The translations under genes were made by a program, and so were the position numbers. The notes under the pieces are model-generated. The model ran no database searches, had not been told where the DNA came from, and saw only the letters and a list, made by a program, of their open reading frames with translations. Source: Syntrophomonas sp. UBA1368 (GTDB lineage Bacteria > Bacillota > Syntrophomonadia > Syntrophomonadales > Syntrophomonadaceae). From it: DNA of 17,315 nt. Shown here piece after piece: positions 7,372 through 15,422 of this stretch (positions are counted from its first letter, which is position 1; each line of letters starts with the position of its first letter). The DNA is taken from contig DBRM01000022.1 of the NCBI GenBank assembly GCA_002305965.1, forward strand, positions 52,584 through 69,898, written 5' to 3'.

Positions 7372-10300
7372 ATGCCCCGAAACCCAGATTTAAAAAAAGT
7401 TATGGTCATAGGCTCAGGTCCGATTATCATCGGACAGGCAGCAGAATTTGACTATGCCGGTACCCAGGCTTGCCGGGCCTTGAAAGAAGAAGGCATCGAA
7501 GTCGTCCTGTTAAACAGTAATCCGGCCACCATCATGACCGATGCGGATATCGCCGATCATGTTTATATCGAACCCATCACTCTGGAAACCGTCACCAAAA
7601 TACTGGCCAAGGAACATCCCGACGGGATCGTGGCCAACCTGGGCGGACAAGTGGGGCTGAATATGGCTCTTACTATGCACAAGGCGGGGGTTCTGGATAA
7701 ATTTAATGTACCATTGCTGGGAATGCCCCTGGAGGCTATTGCCCGGGCGGAAGACCGGGAATTATTCAAAATGACCATGCAGGAGTTAGGCGAGCCGATC
7801 CCGGAAAGCGATATCGTGCATAGTGTACAGGCAGCGTTGGATTTTGCTGATGCCATCGGCTATCCGGTCATCGTTCGGCCTGCTTATACGCTGGGAGGGA
7901 CCGGAGGCGGCAATGCCGCCAATGAAGAGGAATTGCGCCGGATCTGCAACAAAGGTTTGAAGAGCAGTCCCATCAAACAGGTTTTGATCGAACGCAGTGT
8001 CAGCGGTTTCAAAGAAATTGAATTCGAAGTGATGCGGGACTGCAATGATAACTGCATCACCGTATGCAGTATGGAGAATATGGATCCGGTCGGCATCCAC
8101 ACCGGGGACAGTATCGTTGTGGCACCAGCCCAGACCTTAACTGATGAAGAATACCAGATGCTGAGATCTGCTTCCATAAAAATCATCCGCCAGCTGAAAA
8201 TCGCGGGCGGGTGCAATATCCAGTTTGCCCTGGATCCTTTTTCCCACAAATACTATGTGATCGAAGTGAATCCGCGGGTCAGCCGCTCCAGTGCCCTGGC
8301 TTCCAAAGCCACCGGCTATCCTATTGCCAAGGTCACCACCAAAATTGCCATCGGCTATACATTGGACGAGATCCCCAATGCCATCACCGGCAAAACCACC
8401 GCTTGTTTTGAACCGGCCATCGATTATGTAGTCCTTAAAGTTCCCCGGTGGCCTTTCGATAAATTTGTCTTTGGCAATCGCCATTTGGGGACCCAGATGA
8501 AAGCCACCGGCGAAGTGATGGCCATCGACCGCAGTTTTGAAGCTGCCTTTTTGAAATCGATACGTTCGCTGGAGATCGGGATCAACGGCTTGCGGCTTGC
8601 GCAATTCAAAGAAATCGCTGACGAAGCCCTCAAAGACCGTCTGAAGAATGCGGATGATGAAAGGATATTTATCATTGCCGAAGCTTTAAGCCGGGGATTA
8701 TCCATCGAAGACATCTGGCAGATCACACGGATTGACAAATATTTTCTCAAGAAGATTAAAAACATCATTGACTTTACGCTGAAACTGCAGGATGCAGAAC
8801 TGGATGCAGAGCTGCTAAAAGCCGCGAAGAAGATGGGGATCTCTGATCTGGAGATCGCACAGATTAAAGGCATCAGCGAGGCGCAGGTAAGAAAACTACG
8901 CCAGGAGTTTAATGTTTTACCCACCTATAAGATGGTGGATACCTGCGCAGCAGAGTTCGATGCAATGACACCTTATTTTTATTCCACTTACGAGGATGAA
9001 AATGAAGCAGGTCATACCCCGGATATCAAGAAGGTGCTGGTTATCGGCTCAGGACCCATCCGTATCGGCCAGGGGGTTGAATTCGACTATTGCTCTGTAC
9101 ATTGTGTATGGGCTTTGCGCGACCAGGGGATCAAGGCAATCATCGTCAACAATAATCCGGAAACAGTCAGTACGGATTTTGATACCTCAGACCGGCTGTA
9201 TTTTGAACCACTGATCTTTGAAGATGTGATGAACATCATCGAGGAAGAACAACCGGAAGGAGTGATCGTCCAGTTCGGAGGACAAACGGCCATCAACCTG
9301 GCCGGCCCCCTGCATCGTGCCGGCATTAAACTGCTGGGCACTTCCAATGACAGTATTGACCGGGCCGAGGACCGGGACCGTTTTGATGCGATGGTGGAAG
9401 AACTGGGTATCCCCAGACCTCCTGGAAAAACGGTGTTCAATTCCAAAGACGCATTGGTTGTAGCAAAAAAAATCGGCTATCCGGTGTTGATCAGGCCTTC
9501 CTATGTATTGGGCGGACGCGCCATGGAGATCGTATATAATGATGAAGAACTGACCCAGTATATGACTACCGCGGTTAAAATCAACCGTGACCATCCGGTG
9601 CTGGTGGATAAATATCTGTTGGGTAAAGAGATAGAAGTAGATGCGATATGCGATGGCCAGGAAGTTCTTATCCCGGGGATTATGCAGCATATCGAACGGG
9701 CAGGTGTTCATTCCGGAGACAGTATGGCCGTTTTTCCCGCCCATGATATCAGTGACGAGATCCGGGATAAGGTGATCGATTATACCGTGAGACTGGCCCT
9801 GGAATTGGGCGTTATCGGGCTGATCAATATCCAATTCGTAGAATTCAATGATGAACTTTATGTTCTGGAAGTCAACCCCCGTTCCAGCCGGACCATCCCC
9901 TTTATCAGCAAAGTCACCGGAGTCCCGCTGGTCAAACTGGCTGTCAATGCCATGTTCGGAGTCAGCCTGCGGGAACAGGGGTATGAACCTGGTTTACTGG
10001 CCAGTCCCTCCTTTTATGCGGTGAAGGTGCCGGTATTTTCCTTTAACAAACTGGAAGAGGTCGATATCAGTCTGGGACCGGAAATGAAATCCACCGGAGA
10101 GGTTCTGGGGATCGATGCTTCTTTAAAGAAAGCCATTTATAAAGGACTGCTGGGAGCGGGAGTCAGCATACCCGCTCAGGGAACTATAGTAGCTACAGTG
10201 GCGGATAAGGATAAAAATGAAGCCCTGCCAATGTTTAAGGCATTTTATGAAATGGGTTTCCAGATCGTTGCCACGGAGGGAACCTCCCAAGCCTTGGAGA

Positions 10301-10590
10301 AAATTGGCATTAAAGTGCAGAAGGTCAAGAAAATCAAGGAAGGTTCACCGAATATAGTTGATTTGATCCGGGATGGTCAGGTAGACTTTGTAGTAAATAC
10401 ATTGACCCATGGCCGCAAACCTTCCAGTGATGGTTTCCTGATCCGCCGGGCCGCTGTGGAGCTGAACGTTCCCTGTCTGACATCGCTGGATACCTTGCAG
10501 GCAGTTTTAGATGTTATAATCGAAAGAGAAACCATGGAGGCGGCAGAGATCCATTCGCTGCAGGAATATGTCAGCACCATCGACCGTTAG
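7372..10590 (+). CDS. carB: Carbamoyl phosphate synthase large subunit (CarB)
   Basis: CarB makes carbamoyl phosphate from bicarbonate, ammonia and two ATP. The 1072-residue length is standard, and the internal duplication is clear. The first half begins KKVMVIGSGPIIIGQ and the second begins near residue 553 with KKVLVIGSGPIRIGQ. Each half has an intact ATP-grasp domain, with IVRPAYTLGGTGGG then EVNPRVSRSS in the first and LIRPSYVLGGRAMEI then EVNPRSSRTIPF in the second. The C-terminal 130 residues or so form the MGS-like allosteric domain, the usual UMP/nucleotide site. I see no loss of a signature residue, in contrast to CarA. The ATG start follows GGAGGAG about 6 bases upstream, 28 bases after carA. 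Confidence 0.97.
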   Translation: MPRNPDLKKVMVIGSGPIIIGQAAEFDYAGTQACRALKEEGIEVVLLNSNPATIMTDADIADHVYIEPITLETVTKILAKEHPDGIVANLGGQVGLNMALTMHKAGVLDKFNVPLLGMPLEAIARAEDRELFKMTMQELGEPIPESDIVHSVQAALDFADAIGYPVIVRPAYTLGGTGGGNAANEEELRRICNKGLKSSPIKQVLIERSVSGFKEIEFEVMRDCNDNCITVCSMENMDPVGIHTGDSIVVAPAQTLTDEEYQMLRSASIKIIRQLKIAGGCNIQFALDPFSHKYYVIEVNPRVSRSSALASKATGYPIAKVTTKIAIGYTLDEIPNAITGKTTACFEPAIDYVVLKVPRWPFDKFVFGNRHLGTQMKATGEVMAIDRSFEAAFLKSIRSLEIGINGLRLAQFKEIADEALKDRLKNADDERIFIIAEALSRGLSIEDIWQITRIDKYFLKKIKNIIDFTLKLQDAELDAELLKAAKKMGISDLEIAQIKGISEAQVRKLRQEFNVLPTYKMVDTCAAEFDAMTPYFYSTYEDENEAGHTPDIKKVLVIGSGPIRIGQGVEFDYCSVHCVWALRDQGIKAIIVNNNPETVSTDFDTSDRLYFEPLIFEDVMNIIEEEQPEGVIVQFGGQTAINLAGPLHRAGIKLLGTSNDSIDRAEDRDRFDAMVEELGIPRPPGKTVFNSKDALVVAKKIGYPVLIRPSYVLGGRAMEIVYNDEELTQYMTTAVKINRDHPVLVDKYLLGKEIEVDAICDGQEVLIPGIMQHIERAGVHSGDSMAVFPAHDISDEIRDKVIDYTVRLALELGVIGLINIQFVEFNDELYVLEVNPRSSRTIPFISKVTGVPLVKLAVNAMFGVSLREQGYEPGLLASPSFYAVKVPVFSFNKLEEVDISLGPEMKSTGEVLGIDASLKKAIYKGLLGAGVSIPAQGTIVATVADKDKNEALPMFKAFYEMGFQIVATEGTSQALEKIGIKVQKVKKIKEGSPNIVDLIRDGQVDFVVNTLTHGRKPSSDGFLIRRAAVELNVPCLTSLDTLQAVLDVIIERETMEAAEIHSLQEYVSTIDR

Positions 10591-10606
10591 AACAGGAGGG
10601 TATGGA

Positions 10607-11410
10607 ATGCCTCTGGAAAAAGGTTTAGTAATCGTACACAACCGGCTGAGCCACGACATGTATCAGCTGGAATTTATCAGTCCGGAAATGGCTGCCCGAA
10701 GTAAACCAGGCCAGTTCCTCCAGGTTAAGGTCAATGCATTGAACACACCCTTGCTCAGGAGACCGATCAGCATCTACGATGTGGACAAGAGTTTAGGCAG
10801 CATCACCTTGTTATATAAAGTAGTGGGACAGGGGACTGAAGCCATGAGCCGGATCCGTACCAAGGAATACCTGGATGTCATGGGCCCTCTGGGACAGGGA
10901 TTCAATACCTCACCACCAGGAAGAAAAATTCTCCTGATTGGCGGGGGCGTGGGGATTGCTCCGCTGGTCTATCTGGCCCGGGTATTAAAAGCAAAGAATT
11001 ACCAGGTAAAGGTCCTGCATGGAGCGGACAGCCGCAGGAATCTGGTGGCCTTTGAGAAACTCCGTGAGATCGGTGTAGATTTTTTGCCAGCCACCGATGA
11101 CGGCAGTGCCGGTTTCAAAGGACTGGTGACTGATTTATTGGCGACAAAACTTAAAGCGTCTCAGATTGATTATATTTATACCTGCGGACCAGATGCCATG
11201 ATGAAAACCGTAGCTGCCTATGCAAACGCAAACCAGATCCCCGGACAGGTTTCTCTGGAAGAACACATGGCATGCGGTGTAGGAGCATGTCTGGGCTGCG
11301 CCCGCCAGTTGAAAAGCAGTGACCGGGAAATGGTCAAAATATGCAAAGACGGACCGGTATTTGATATCCAGGCAGTAGAATTTTCGGTCCAGGGGGAGGT
11401 GAGCAGATGA
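10607..11410 (+). CDS. pyrK: Dihydroorotate dehydrogenase B, electron transfer subunit (PyrK)
   Basis: PyrK carries FAD and a [2Fe-2S] cluster, and passes electrons from the FMN of PyrD to NAD+. The 267-residue protein has the FAD-binding RRPISIYDV (51-59), the NAD/flavin-reductase motif LIGGGVGIAPLVYLAR (110-125) and CGPDAMM (193-199). Four cluster ligands, Cys223, Cys228, Cys231 and Cys246, have the C-x4-C-x2-C-x14-C spacing of the Lactococcus protein. I chose ATG 10607 with AGGAGGG at 10594-10600, since an upstream in-frame start would lie inside carB and carry a non-homologous tail. It is 16 bases after carB and overlaps pyrD by 4 bases, consistent with a PyrD2K2 complex. Confidence 0.95.
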   Translation: MPLEKGLVIVHNRLSHDMYQLEFISPEMAARSKPGQFLQVKVNALNTPLLRRPISIYDVDKSLGSITLLYKVVGQGTEAMSRIRTKEYLDVMGPLGQGFNTSPPGRKILLIGGGVGIAPLVYLARVLKAKNYQVKVLHGADSRRNLVAFEKLREIGVDFLPATDDGSAGFKGLVTDLLATKLKASQIDYIYTCGPDAMMKTVAAYANANQIPGQVSLEEHMACGVGACLGCARQLKSSDREMVKICKDGPVFDIQAVEFSVQGEVSR

Positions 11411-12345
11411 AAAGAAAAGATACTGCTCCGGCAAAATCAGATTTATCAGTAAGATTAGGACCTCTCAAATTGAATAATCCGGTCACAGTCGCCTCCGGCA
11501 CCTTTGGTTATGGTTCGGAATACCAGGATTATCTGCAGATCGATCAACTGGGCGCCGTAATTGTCAAAGGCACGACACTGGAGCCCCGGATCGGCAATCT
11601 GCCGCCCCGTATCATTGAAACTCCTTCCGGGATGTTGAATGCCATCGGTCTGGAAAATCCAGGCATAGACGTATTTTTACAGCAGCATCTCCCCTGGCTT
11701 AGGGAGCACCAGGTGAGTGTCATATTAAATATTGCCGGCAATACCATTGATGATTATACCAGGATCTGCTCCCTGACCGAGGGGCATCAAGGGATCATGG
11801 CCATCGAACTCAATATTTCCTGTCCCAATGTGGCCAAAGGGGGATTGCAGTTCGGCACCGACCCGGATACGGTGGAGCAGGTGGTCAAGGCAGTCAAAGC
11901 GGTGACCAGTATCCCCATCATTCCCAAGCTTTCTCCTAATGTCACGGATATTGTGCAGATCGCTCAGGCCGCCAAGGCCGGAGGAGCGGATGCCATTTCC
12001 ATGATCAATACCCTGATGGGCATGGCGGTAGATATTAAAAAGCGTCGCCCGGTCCTGGGCAATGTTTTCGGCGGATTATCAGGGCCGGCAATCAAACCGG
12101 TAGCACTACGCATGATTTACCAGGTGTACAAGGCAGTGGATATACCCATTTTAGGGGGCGGCGGGATCATGAGCACAGAAGATGCCCTGGAATTCATTAT
12201 GGTAGGAGCCACAGCAATTTCAGTGGGGACCGGTCTCTTTGTGAATCCGCTTTTGCCCCGGGAAATTATTGACGGATTAAACCAGTATATGATGGAAAAT
12301 GATCTGACCAGTCTGGAAGAAATAAGGGGAGCAGCGGTCCTTTAG
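11407..12345 (+). CDS. pyrD: Dihydroorotate dehydrogenase B, catalytic subunit (PyrD, type 1B)
   Basis: PyrD is an FMN enzyme that oxidises dihydroorotate to orotate in the cytoplasm, with PyrK handing the electrons to NAD+. The 312-residue product has NPVTVASGTFGYGSEY near the N-terminus, the substrate-loop segment PSGMLNAIGLENPG (73-86), and ELNISCPNVAKGG with Cys139 as the type 1 catalytic base. The FMN-phosphate region is GGGGIMSTEDAL followed by ISVGTGLFVNP. Its ATG overlaps the pyrK stop (ATGA), so the two subunits are translationally coupled. A 138-base gap follows, the largest in the operon after the pyrR-pyrB attenuator. Confidence 0.96.
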   Translation: MKRKDTAPAKSDLSVRLGPLKLNNPVTVASGTFGYGSEYQDYLQIDQLGAVIVKGTTLEPRIGNLPPRIIETPSGMLNAIGLENPGIDVFLQQHLPWLREHQVSVILNIAGNTIDDYTRICSLTEGHQGIMAIELNISCPNVAKGGLQFGTDPDTVEQVVKAVKAVTSIPIIPKLSPNVTDIVQIAQAAKAGGADAISMINTLMGMAVDIKKRRPVLGNVFGGLSGPAIKPVALRMIYQVYKAVDIPILGGGGIMSTEDALEFIMVGATAISVGTGLFVNPLLPREIIDGLNQYMMENDLTSLEEIRGAAVL

Positions 12346-12414
12346 ACCAAATCAGAGTAAAAAAGACCATGAACTTTATAAATGTAAAGATTTCATTGCA
12401 AAAGTTTATATAAG

Positions 12415-12444
12415 TCGAAAAGCAGCAACGTTGGACGATATAAT
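12415..12444 (+). promoter_or_regulatory. Possible internal promoter ahead of pyrF
   Basis: The AT-rich gap between pyrD and pyrF contains a perfect TATAAT (12439-12444). It is preceded at 18 bases by TCGAAA (12415-12420), a 4 of 6 match to TTGACA. The gap has no PyrR site and no terminator. This may give a basal transcript for pyrF, pyrE and the last gene, but a consensus -10 can occur by chance in AT-rich DNA. Confidence 0.3.
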
Positions 12445-12483
12445 ATTTTGCAGGTCAATAAATGACAAAAAGGAGGCAGCGAA

Positions 12484-13203
12484 GTGCAGGCGAAAGAAAA
12501 GATCATTCTGGCACTGGATGTGGATCATCAGGAAAAAGCTTTAGACCTGGTCAGCGAACTAAAAGATCATGTCGGCATGTTTAAAGTAGGGATGGAGCTT
12601 TATTACAGTACCGGCCCGGAAATCGTTAACAGGATCAATGAACTGGGCGGTAAAGTATTTGTCGACTTGAAACTGCACGATATCCCTAATACCACCGGGG
12701 GAGCAGGCAGGTCACTGACCCGGCTCAATTGTGCCATGTTCAATGTTCACGCCGCCGGCGGCTTCGAAATGATGCAAAGGACCAAAGCCGATTCAGTCGA
12801 TGAAGCAGTCAAAAGAGGTTTTGCCCCTCCCATACTGCTGGCAGTTACAGTCTTGACAAGTATTGCTCAGCAGCAATTACATGAAGAAATGATGGTAAAA
12901 GATCTGGCAGTAGCTGATTTAGTTGTGAAATGGGCCTTGCTGGCACAAAAGGCGGGGTTGGATGGAGTCGTTAGTTCGCCTCAGGAAATTGAATTGATTC
13001 GTGCCGCCTGCGGACCGGATTTTATAATCGTGACACCAGGCATCAGACCTGCCTGGTCAGAAGCCGGGGACCAGAAACGAATCACGACGCCCCGGCAGGC
13101 CTTGGATAAGGGGACAGATTATATGGTGATCGGGCGGCCTATCACCAAAGCTGATGACCGCAAAGCAGCAGCTTTGAAAATCATAGAAGAATTGGAGAGA
13201 TGA
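12484..13203 (+). CDS. pyrF: Orotidine 5'-phosphate decarboxylase (PyrF)
   Basis: PyrF decarboxylates OMP to UMP, the last step of the pathway. The 239-residue TIM-barrel protein has ALDVD (Asp12), FKVGMELYYS (Lys34), the catalytic signature FVDLKLHDIPNTTGGA with Asp61, Lys63 and Asp66, and the phosphate-binding TPGIRP followed later by IGRPITKA. The start is GTG at 12484 with AGGAGG at 12471-12476. It sits 138 bases after pyrD and 3 bases before pyrE, so pyrF and pyrE are tightly linked. Confidence 0.96.
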   Translation: MQAKEKIILALDVDHQEKALDLVSELKDHVGMFKVGMELYYSTGPEIVNRINELGGKVFVDLKLHDIPNTTGGAGRSLTRLNCAMFNVHAAGGFEMMQRTKADSVDEAVKRGFAPPILLAVTVLTSIAQQQLHEEMMVKDLAVADLVVKWALLAQKAGLDGVVSSPQEIELIRAACGPDFIIVTPGIRPAWSEAGDQKRITTPRQALDKGTDYMVIGRPITKADDRKAAALKIIEELER

Positions 13204-13206
13204 TTT

Positions 13207-13782
13207 ATGTTGAGTAATCAGGAAGCCCTGGCAGTATTTTTAGATTCCGGAGCCTTGATGGAAGGACATTTTAAACTTACTTCCGGACGACACAGCAATC
13301 AATATATGCAATGTGCCCAACTGCTGAAATATCCAGATATGACTGAAAAAGTTGTCAGTAATCTAACCGAGCAATTTAAAGATGATCACATCGACATCGT
13401 CATCGGACCTGCCATGGGAGGAATCATTGTAGCCTATGAAGCAGCGAGGCAGTTAGGCAAGCCGGCTATTTTTACTGAAAGAGAAAATGGTGTCATGGCC
13501 CTTAGAAGAGGATTTCAGATCCAACCCGGCCAGAGAGTGCTGGTGGTGGAAGATGTAATCACCACAGGCGGTTCCGTTAAAGAAGTGATCGATGTGGTGG
13601 AAAAATTGGGCGGGATCGTTGCCGGAGTTGGAGTGCTGGTAGATCGGAGCAACGGACAGGTCACTTTCGGCGTCAAGCAAACAGCAGTGCTCACCATGGA
13701 TATCACTTCCTGGCAACAGGCTGATTGCCCATTATGCAAAGAGGGCAAGACCGAAGCCATAAAACCAGGCAGCAGAAGCTAG
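13207..13782 (+). CDS. pyrE: Orotate phosphoribosyltransferase (PyrE)
   Basis: PyrE transfers phosphoribose from PRPP to orotate, giving OMP. The 191-residue protein has FKLTSGRHSNQYMQC (22-36), the IGPAMGGIIVAYEAAR loop, the flexible-loop TERENGVMALRRGF, and the PRPP motif VLVVEDVITTGGSV (111-124). The C-terminal extension has a CPLC pair (Cys174, Cys177), as in many clostridial PyrE proteins. The ATG is 3 bases after the pyrF stop, and its ribosome binding site GGAGAG lies inside the end of pyrF. Placement before pyrF function in the pathway but after it in the operon is common. Confidence 0.95.
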   Translation: MLSNQEALAVFLDSGALMEGHFKLTSGRHSNQYMQCAQLLKYPDMTEKVVSNLTEQFKDDHIDIVIGPAMGGIIVAYEAARQLGKPAIFTERENGVMALRRGFQIQPGQRVLVVEDVITTGGSVKEVIDVVEKLGGIVAGVGVLVDRSNGQVTFGVKQTAVLTMDITSWQQADCPLCKEGKTEAIKPGSRS

Positions 13783-13792
13783 GAGGCTTAAT

Positions 13793-14086
13793 TTGCGGGT
13801 ATTTTTGAATGGACAGGAGATGCCTTTTGCGGAAGGCGGTTATAAATATGTTTTTATAAAACCCTATGAGAAGCATGTGCGGGAGAAAATCAAAAAAGCA
13901 CATGGTGAATTGCATTTGCAGCTATATGATAACGGGATCCAGATCCGGACTCTGGTGACCCCGGAAGAAGTGTCGACACTCATAAACCGCGAAATCGCAG
14001 TGGATACGAAAAATAACCAGGTTTATATTCTGGAAGCAGATACGAAGTATAAAAAAAATGATGACGGCAGTATTGAGATCCTGTGA
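13793..14086 (+). CDS. Hypothetical 97-residue protein, last gene of the pyr operon
   Basis: I do not recognise this family. The TTG start at 13793 has a perfect AGGAGG (13781-13786), whose first bases are part of the pyrE stop codon, so translation is probably coupled to pyrE. The product is soluble-looking, with no signal peptide, membrane segment or Cys, and is rich in charged residues. The predicted layout is mixed beta/alpha: strands around MRVFLNGQEM, YKYVFIKPY, ELHLQLYDNGIQIRTLV and NQVYILEADT, with helices near residues 24-37 and 56-66. It ends 39 bases before the operon terminator, so it is co-transcribed with the pyrimidine genes. Ordinary codon use and a strong ribosome binding site argue that it is real; no function is proposed. 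Confidence 0.8.
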   Translation: MRVFLNGQEMPFAEGGYKYVFIKPYEKHVREKIKKAHGELHLQLYDNGIQIRTLVTPEEVSTLINREIAVDTKNNQVYILEADTKYKKNDDGSIEIL

Positions 14087-14125
14087 ACTGACCAGGCCAT
14101 AGCAGCTACATACAATATTGAGCAC

Positions 14126-14161
14126 AAAAACCTCGCAAGTCTATTAATTCGCGAGGTTTTT
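14126..14161 (+). terminator. Bidirectional rho-independent terminator between pyr operon and hydrolase gene
   Basis: AAAAACCTCGC (14126-14136) and GCGAGGTTTTT (14151-14161) are perfect reverse complements around a 14-base loop. The six GC-rich pairs are flanked by an A-tract on one side and a T-tract on the other, so the hairpin ends with a U-run whichever strand is transcribed. It closes the pyr operon on the + strand and also lies 30 bases after the end of the convergent hydrolase gene on the - strand. Confidence 0.93.
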
Positions 14162-14191
14162 GCTTAGGAGACGTATTGATAGATAAAAAAT

Positions 14192-15208
14192 TTAAAAGCC
14201 CACCGGAAGGTCATTAGGCATCACGATCGGTTTGTCCGGCTTGATTTGATATGTGGTGGGAATCACCGGCCCTTGATCGGTGATTTTGCCGCCAGCTTTA
14301 AATGCGCTGGCCGGTAAAACTCTGCGAACTTCGATGAGGCTTGAACCGTACCAGTAGGAGAAATCATTGATTATGCCTATGGCAGTGGGGTTCCCGCTAC
14401 AGGTATTTATGATACAGGGTTTGCCGTTGATTACGCCCATGAATATCGCTACATGACCAATATGTGTCCTGGCTGGTGCATCGGAGTTCCAGAAGGTGAA
14501 TATATCGCCCGGCTTCAGATTTTCTATGCCTGCCAGCGTGTATTTGGAGGTTCCGGGAATCTTTTTGGCATAGACACCCTGGACCTTTGCTCCCACCGAG
14601 CCATAGTTCCTGGCTGCCGAAGTAATTGAGTATCCGAAATCTTTATACACCAGGGAAACGAAATTGGAACAGTCAATATAACCCGTGGAAGCATATTTTG
14701 TATGTCCGTATTTCATATAGCCATATTCCATATACCAAATTGCACGTCCAACCAAAGTCTGAGCAAGGCTGCCGTCAAAATTCGCCCGGAAAGAGTCAAC
14801 GATCGGTTTTTCATGGCTGTTGTAATGAGTAATACTGCCTGCAGTTGGTACCTTGGCAGAGGCTGACACCTTGGGTGCCGGCGTAGTCTTTGATAATGTT
14901 GCTAATGCTGTATTGAGCGATTTCTTAGTGATGGGGCCAACAATGCCGTCCATTTTCAACCCCCGGGATTTTTGATAATTGACTACAGCGGCATAAGTCT
15001 TTGGGCCAAACTGGCCATCTAAGCTATATGTATAAAAGCCTAACAGGGTAAGATCCTTTTGCAGCAGAGTGACGGAAGGCCCCTGGCTTCCCAGGGTTAA
15101 GTCCTGCGTACCATAATCAGTGGCTTGAGCCGGCAAGGGCAGCAGAACCAGCATAAGTATGACTAAAACAGAACAAGAAAGCATTTTCTTACAACGTAAC
15201 GTCAGCAT
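14192..15208 (-). CDS. Secreted cell-wall hydrolase: peptidoglycan-binding domain plus NlpC/P60-like domain
   Basis: This is probably an exported peptidoglycan amidase/endopeptidase. The 338-residue product starts with a signal peptide (basic MLTLRCKK, hydrophobic core, likely cleavage after LPLPAQA at residue 29). A peptidoglycan-binding type 1 domain follows (about 34-101, with LLQKDLTLLGFYTYSLDGQF and DGIVGPITKKSL). After a Ser/Thr/Ala/Pro-rich linker comes an NlpC/P60-like domain (about 150-298), with probable nucleophile Cys180 in YIDCSNFVSLVY and His252 in HIGHVAIFMG. LKPGDIFTFW is the usual strand before the His. A Tyr-rich YMEYGYMKYGHTKYASTGY segment precedes the Cys. The start at 15208 has AAAGGAGG 5 bases upstream; an upstream ATG at 15229 precedes that site and is unlikely. 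The exact bond cut cannot be told. Confidence 0.88.
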   Translation of the reverse strand: MLTLRCKKMLSCSVLVILMLVLLPLPAQATDYGTQDLTLGSQGPSVTLLQKDLTLLGFYTYSLDGQFGPKTYAAVVNYQKSRGLKMDGIVGPITKKSLNTALATLSKTTPAPKVSASAKVPTAGSITHYNSHEKPIVDSFRANFDGSLAQTLVGRAIWYMEYGYMKYGHTKYASTGYIDCSNFVSLVYKDFGYSITSAARNYGSVGAKVQGVYAKKIPGTSKYTLAGIENLKPGDIFTFWNSDAPARTHIGHVAIFMGVINGKPCIINTCSGNPTAIGIINDFSYWYGSSLIEVRRVLPASAFKAGGKITDQGPVIPTTYQIKPDKPIVMPNDLPVGF

Positions 15209-15263
15209 AGTTCCTCCTTTCGTAATCACAATGAATAAGTAGACAATACATCCATTTTAATAG

Positions 15264-15284
15264 TTAATTAATAAACATTTCCAT
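15264..15284 (-). other. Six-residue mini-ORF in the hydrolase leader (MEMFIN)
   Basis: On the minus strand an AAGGAG (bases 15291-15296) lies 6 bases before ATG at 15284, followed by six codons and TAA. It lies 55 bases upstream of the hydrolase start. The ribosome binding site is good, but so short an ORF is easily produced by chance. It could be a leader peptide or a remnant, and nothing else supports it. Confidence 0.2.
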
Positions 15285-15318
15285 TTTCGTCTCCTTGTAC
15301 AGAGCTATTCGACTCAAA

Positions 15319-15343
15319 ATATTTACTACCTTTTGGTAAATAT
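15319..15343. repeat. Perfect 8-bp inverted repeat, possible operator
   Basis: ATATTTAC (15319-15326) and GTAAATAT (15336-15343) are exact reverse complements around a 9-base spacer. The centre-to-centre distance of the arms (17 bases) is larger than one helical turn. There is no T-run, so it is not a terminator. It lies 111 bases upstream of the hydrolase start and just upstream of a possible -35 element on the + strand, so it could be a binding site for a dimeric regulator acting on either side. Confidence 0.45.
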
Positions 15344-15356
15344 GGGCAATAGGATC

Positions 15357-15384
15357 TTGACTGGTTCATTTTTTAGTCTAATGG
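15357..15384 (+). promoter_or_regulatory. Weak candidate promoter for the 38-residue ORF
   Basis: TTGACT (15357-15362) is followed at 16 bases by TAATGG (15379-15384). This is a 5 of 6 match at -35 but only a partial match at -10. It would read towards the small ORF at 15423. Support is modest. Confidence 0.25.
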
Positions 15385-15422
15385 CTGAATTATCCTGGAT
15401 TGGAAAGGTGGTCAGGCAATAG

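Noticed and set aside
9187..9834. Long minus-strand open frame (215 codons) opposite carB
   Set aside because: It lies wholly inside the well-supported carB coding region, has no ribosome binding site, and its residue composition looks like a codon-bias shadow.
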